In this document: positions 6,621-8,725 of the stretch, one piece after another
Numbering within the stretch: the stretch's first letter is position 1
Layout: each line of letters starts with the position of its first letter
Translations under genes and position numbers: made by a program
From: Verrucomicrobiota bacterium
GTDB lineage: Bacteria > Verrucomicrobiota > Kiritimatiellia > Kiritimatiellales > Tichowtungiaceae
Reading direction: 5' to 3'
NCBI GenBank assembly: GCA_030619095.1
Contig: JAUXCB010000048.1
Span: 1 to 8,725, forward strand
DNA length: 8,725 nt
Notes under the pieces: model-generated
Database searches by the model: none
The model's input: the letters and a program-made list of their open reading frames with translations, nothing else
Told to the model about the DNA's origin: nothing

Positions 6621-7241
6621 CTAGGCGCGGGAAACTGCGGCGTTGCTGTCGCCCGGAAAAATTGATTCGACGACGTGCATGTCGCCCGGCTTTGAAAACC
6701 GCACCTTCCATATCTCGCCGTTTTTGGCGATGGTGTGCGGGTAGTCTGGAAGGGTCTGCTCCAGGGTTGCCTTTATCAGCCGCATCGTAACGGCGTGCGT
6801 CACGAATAGAATATTTTCGCCCTCCATATTTTCCAAGGATTGGAAAAACGGCTTCAGCCGCTGGGCAATCATTGCGTACGACTCGCCGCCGCCTTCGGGA
6901 ACCCACGCCCAGCGTTTTGTGCGGTCATGCATATAGTCGGGGCGATTATCCAATTCGGTATAACTCAATCCGGAGTAGATTCCCAACTCCTGCTCCGTCA
7001 ACCGCTCCTCCACTTCAACCGCGAGGCCGAACGCGTCCGCAATCGGCGCGGCGGTCTGCTGCGCGCGCAGCAGCGGCGAAGAGAAAATCCGGTCGAGTTT
7101 GGCAATTTTCTTAAACTCAGCCGCAATGGCTTCCGCATCCTGCCTGCCTTTTTCAGTCAGAGAAAAATCCTGTCGCGAGGCCAGGATATCCTTGAGATTG
7201 GCTTCGCTCTGCGCGTGCCGAATGAAATAGATCGTCTTCAT
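6621..7241 (-). CDS. histidine phosphatase (phosphoglycerate mutase-like) family protein
   Basis: This 206-residue protein opens with FIRHAQSEAN; H9 in the R-H motif is the phospho-accepting histidine. R59 in SSPLLRAQQTA binds phosphate, E83 in RLTEQELG is the likely proton donor, and H149 in FVTHAVTMR is the second active-site histidine. All four key positions are intact, and the length is usual for the small phosphatase branch. The family removes phosphate from small molecules such as sugar phosphates, or acts as a mutase; the substrate cannot be read from sequence. Inside a sugar operon it could dephosphorylate a toxic or dead-end sugar phosphate, but it may be a passenger. The ATG at 7241 has no recognisable Shine-Dalgarno: the bases before it belong to a heptamer repeat. 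The start is still favoured because HAQS must lie at the N-terminus and only six residues precede R8. Confidence 0.92.
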   Translation of the reverse strand: MKTIYFIRHAQSEANLKDILASRQDFSLTEKGRQDAEAIAAEFKKIAKLDRIFSSPLLRAQQTAAPIADAFGLAVEVEERLTEQELGIYSGLSYTELDNRPDYMHDRTKRWAWVPEGGGESYAMIAQRLKPFFQSLENMEGENILFVTHAVTMRLIKATLEQTLPDYPHTIAKNGEIWKVRFSKPGDMHVVESIFPGDSNAAVSRA

Positions 7242-7244
7242 TGT

Positions 7245-7307
7245 GCGTAATACGTAATGCGTAATACGTAACCAGAAAAATTACGCATTACGAATTACTC
7301 GTTAACT
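7245..7307. repeat. two opposed arrays of 7-base units between fucU and the phosphatase gene
   Basis: On the plus strand there are four units GCGTAAT, ACGTAAT, GCGTAAT and ACGTAAC (7245-7272), a spacer CAGAAAA with seven bases (7273-7279 by position), then opposed units ATTACGC, ATTACGA, ATTACTC and a weak GTTAACT (7280-7307). The first four also read as a 14-base tandem repeat with one difference. The array fills almost all of the 70-base gap. Confidence 0.85.
7247..7298. other. long stem-loop formed by the opposed heptamers
   Basis: Bases 7253-7265 are perfectly complementary to 7280-7292 (13 pairs, 14-base loop). After one mismatch the stem continues for five more pairs (7247-7251 with 7294-7298). 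No uridine run follows the stem on the minus strand, so it is not a standard intrinsic terminator. It could stabilise or process the mRNA between fucU and the phosphatase gene, or hinder phosphatase translation. Confidence 0.7.
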
Positions 7308-7311
7308 CCGA

Positions 7312-7746
7312 TTAGCCAATCGGCGTCACACCCTTTTTTAGGATAATATTACCGTATTTGGCGGTCGTTCCCGTGAGTACGCAGGCATAGGCCTTTTCCG
7401 CGCGATCATAAAACTCGAACCGGCCAATCCGTTTAACCGCCGGAGCATCCGGCGCCGCAGTCTGGATAGCCGCCATATAATCGGTTTCCACCTGCGGATC
7501 CAGCTCGTCGCCTTCAACCGCCGCCATCATGATGAGCGGATCATCGTAGCTGTCGAGTTCGAAGAGCGGAATGATGCCTTTAAGCAGATCCGGGATCTGC
7601 AGGCCATCGCCGCGCATTACGTTTTTTGGACAGAAGGTGTGTCCCGGAAAATGGGCATCGGCAAGAACGATTTCGTCGCCATGCCCCATTTCGGAGAGAA
7701 TCTTCAGTAGTTCGGGGTTAACAATAGGATCAATTCCTTTAAGCAT
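7312..7746 (-). CDS. fucU: L-fucose mutarotase
   Basis: This 144-residue RbsD/FucU-family protein is close to E. coli FucU (140 residues) along its whole length: MLKGIDPIVNPELLKILSEM, GHGDEIVLADAHFPGH (21-36), LLKGIIPLFELDSYDDPLIM, AAVEGDELDP and AKYGNIILKKGVTP. The catalytic H22 and the substrate-binding D30 of FucU are conserved, as is the C-terminal Y131-G132-N133 motif. The enzyme interconverts alpha and beta pyranose anomers of L-fucose (and some other sugars) in the cytoplasm, feeding whichever anomer the next enzyme uses. The strong Shine-Dalgarno AGAAGGAG seven bases upstream fixes the start. It follows the aldo/keto reductase by 40 bases. This is the clearest evidence that the operon handles L-fucose rather than galactitol or tagatose alone. 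Confidence 0.95.
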   Translation of the reverse strand: MLKGIDPIVNPELLKILSEMGHGDEIVLADAHFPGHTFCPKNVMRGDGLQIPDLLKGIIPLFELDSYDDPLIMMAAVEGDELDPQVETDYMAAIQTAAPDAPAVKRIGRFEFYDRAEKAYACVLTGTTAKYGNIILKKGVTPIG

Positions 7747-7753
7747 TTTGTTT

Positions 7754-7761
7754 CTCCTTCT
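7754..7761 (-). promoter_or_regulatory. strong Shine-Dalgarno for fucU
   Basis: AGAAGGAG on the minus strand is seven bases before the ATG at 7746. It is the strongest ribosome binding site in the window. Confidence 0.85.
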
Positions 7762-7786
7762 ATAACGTTTCGTATCAACTCACCAT

Positions 7787-8725
7787 TTAGTCGGCAATCA
7801 TTCCGTCTTCGTCCCAAAGATCTTCCCAGGTTTGTCCATCTTTCCAGAGGAATACCTGCCCTTTAATCAGACGGCAGTTTTTATTGATGGTGGACAGCTC
7901 GGCAACCTCTTCGTCGGTCAATGCCAGATGGTCCAACAAAGCGCAACGCAGGTTGCTCTGGTATTCCGCAGGGAAAACCGAGAAGGGAATCGGAACCTGT
8001 CCGCGCTGGATCGCCCATTTGACGCAGACGACCGCCGGATGCACGCCAAGGCGCTCGGCAATCTTCTTGATCACGGGATCTTCGATATCGACGGTGTCGG
8101 TTTCGGTTTTATCGCGATCCGGGCGGGTTGGCGATCCGATCGGGCAGAAGCCGATCGGCTGGATGTTGTTTTCAACCATGAAATCAAATAGTTCAGGTTG
8201 TTGGAAGTGCGGATGCAACTCCATTTCGTTGACGACCGGCTTGATTTTGCAGTCGCGCAACAAGAGCCTCATCTTGGCGATGGTGACGTTGGAGGTGCCG
8301 ATGCTTTTGACCAGTCCCATCTCGACGAGTTGCTCCATCTGAGCCCAGGTTTTCATGAAGTTTTCATGGATGTAGGGCTTGGAGTCGGGACTGCGGGAAT
8401 CGACATCGCAACCTTTGGGGTGAAAGTTCGGGAACGGCCAGTGGACGAGGTAGAGATCCAGATAATCCAGTTGAAGATCTTCAAGCGATTGCTTGCAGGA
8501 TTTGATGACATCGCCATCGCCGTGCATATCGTTCCAAACCTTGGATGTAATAAATAGCTCTTCGCGCGGCACGCCACCGTCGACAATCACTTTGAGTGCA
8601 TCGCCAATCTCTTTTTCGTTGCCATACACGGAAGCACAGTCAATCGCGCGCTGGCCATACTCGGCCGCACCAATCACGGCATTGGCAATTTCAATGGCGG
8701 TGAAGCGATCTGAACCAAAGGTTCC
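7787..8725 (-). CDS. aldo/keto reductase (aldose reductase-like), 5' end cut by window edge
   Basis: The frame is open from base 8725 to the TAA at 7787-7789, 312 residues. The first visible residues, GTFGSDRFTAIEIANAV, belong to the conserved N-terminus, so only about 10-20 residues are missing; the GTG at 8677 is internal, not the start. Counting from the edge, the catalytic tetrad is complete: D29 and Y34 (IDCASVYGNEKEIG), K62 (ITSKVW) and H95 (YLVHWP). SIGTSNV, VVNEMELHPHFQQPEL and the C-terminal PIPFSVFPAEYQSNL region complete the (beta/alpha)8 barrel and NADPH site. The family reduces aldehydes and aldoses to alcohols with NADPH. Being first in this operon, it could reduce L-fucose to L-fucitol or galactose to galactitol, or reduce lactaldehyde to 1,2-propanediol after aldol cleavage; the sequence does not choose. 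It is followed by fucU. Confidence 0.92.
   Translation of the reverse strand, partial: GTFGSDRFTAIEIANAVIGAAEYGQRAIDCASVYGNEKEIGDALKVIVDGGVPREELFITSKVWNDMHGDGDVIKSCKQSLEDLQLDYLDLYLVHWPFPNFHPKGCDVDSRSPDSKPYIHENFMKTWAQMEQLVEMGLVKSIGTSNVTIAKMRLLLRDCKIKPVVNEMELHPHFQQPELFDFMVENNIQPIGFCPIGSPTRPDRDKTETDTVDIEDPVIKKIAERLGVHPAVVCVKWAIQRGQVPIPFSVFPAEYQSNLRCALLDHLALTDEEVAELSTINKNCRLIKGQVFLWKDGQTWEDLWDEDGMIAD

Noticed and set aside
5435..6790. Two plus-strand open frames of about 225 codons each opposite the kinase and phosphatase (5435-6115, 6116-6790)
   Set aside because: They are shadows of the conserved kinase frame; their translations show no family features and no ribosome binding site was apparent.
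7247..7298. Rho-independent terminator after fucU
   Set aside because: The stem is AT-rich in part and no uridine tract follows on the transcribed strand; the downstream genes continue in the same direction.
7245..7307. CRISPR array
   Set aside because: The repeat unit is 7 bases with no spacers of regular length and no cas genes nearby.
8675..8677. GTG as the start of the aldo/keto reductase
   Set aside because: The frame remains open to the window edge, and the residues upstream (GTFGSD...) are conserved family sequence, so the start lies outside.
2665..8725. Bacterial microcompartment locus for fucose/rhamnose
   Set aside because: PVC bacteria can degrade fucose in microcompartments, but no shell protein (BMC-H/P) or CoA-acylating aldehyde dehydrogenase is present in the window.
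1..8725. tRNA, rRNA, transposase or integrase genes
   Set aside because: Nothing resembling these was seen on either strand; nearly all sequence is accounted for by coding frames, and the longest gap is 70 bases.

Overview
The window is a single-direction gene block with everything on the minus strand, so it is transcribed from high to low coordinates. In transcription order it holds: an aldo/keto reductase (5' end cut by the window edge), an L-fucose mutarotase (FucU type), a histidine phosphatase, a xylulokinase-like FGGY sugar kinase, a GatD-type zinc polyol(-phosphate) dehydrogenase, a GatZ/KbaZ-family protein, an AEC-family membrane transporter, a short sulfatase-like C-terminal remnant, and the first 479 codons of an exported GH95 alpha-L-fucosidase running off the other edge. 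Gaps are 12 to 70 bases and most starts have clear Shine-Dalgarno sites, so this looks like one long operon. Its promoter is probably outside the window; none is visible inside.

The theme is release and catabolism of L-fucose, or a related (deoxy)hexose. GH95 would cut terminal fucose from a polysaccharide outside the cytoplasm, FucU would interconvert its anomers, and the two oxidoreductases, kinase and GatZ homologue would process the sugar inside. No L-fucose isomerase, fuculose-phosphate aldolase or GatY/KbaY catalytic aldolase is present. The set instead fits a 'reduce, re-oxidise, phosphorylate, then epimerise or cleave' route: aldose reductase, polyol dehydrogenase, ketose kinase, GatZ-like enzyme. 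That pathway is an inference, and it is the best candidate here for an undescribed system.

Three intergenic gaps (about 4003-4030, 6592-6619, 7245-7307) hold runs of degenerate 7-base units. The largest is two opposed arrays that can fold into a long stem, and it occupies the place where the phosphatase ribosome binding site should be. The end of gatD, including its stop codon, lies inside another array.

Between the transporter and GH95, composition drops from roughly 55-70% GC in sampled rows to about 40-48%, and a headless sulfatase remnant sits at the join. This suggests the sugar operon was recombined next to an older sulfatase/fucosidase pair.

The organism is not identifiable with certainty. 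A GH95 enzyme, a sulfatase remnant and a fucose operon suggest a polysaccharide-degrading bacterium of the PVC group (Kiritimatiellota/Pontiella-like or another verrucomicrobial marine fucoidan degrader). This rests on gene content alone.
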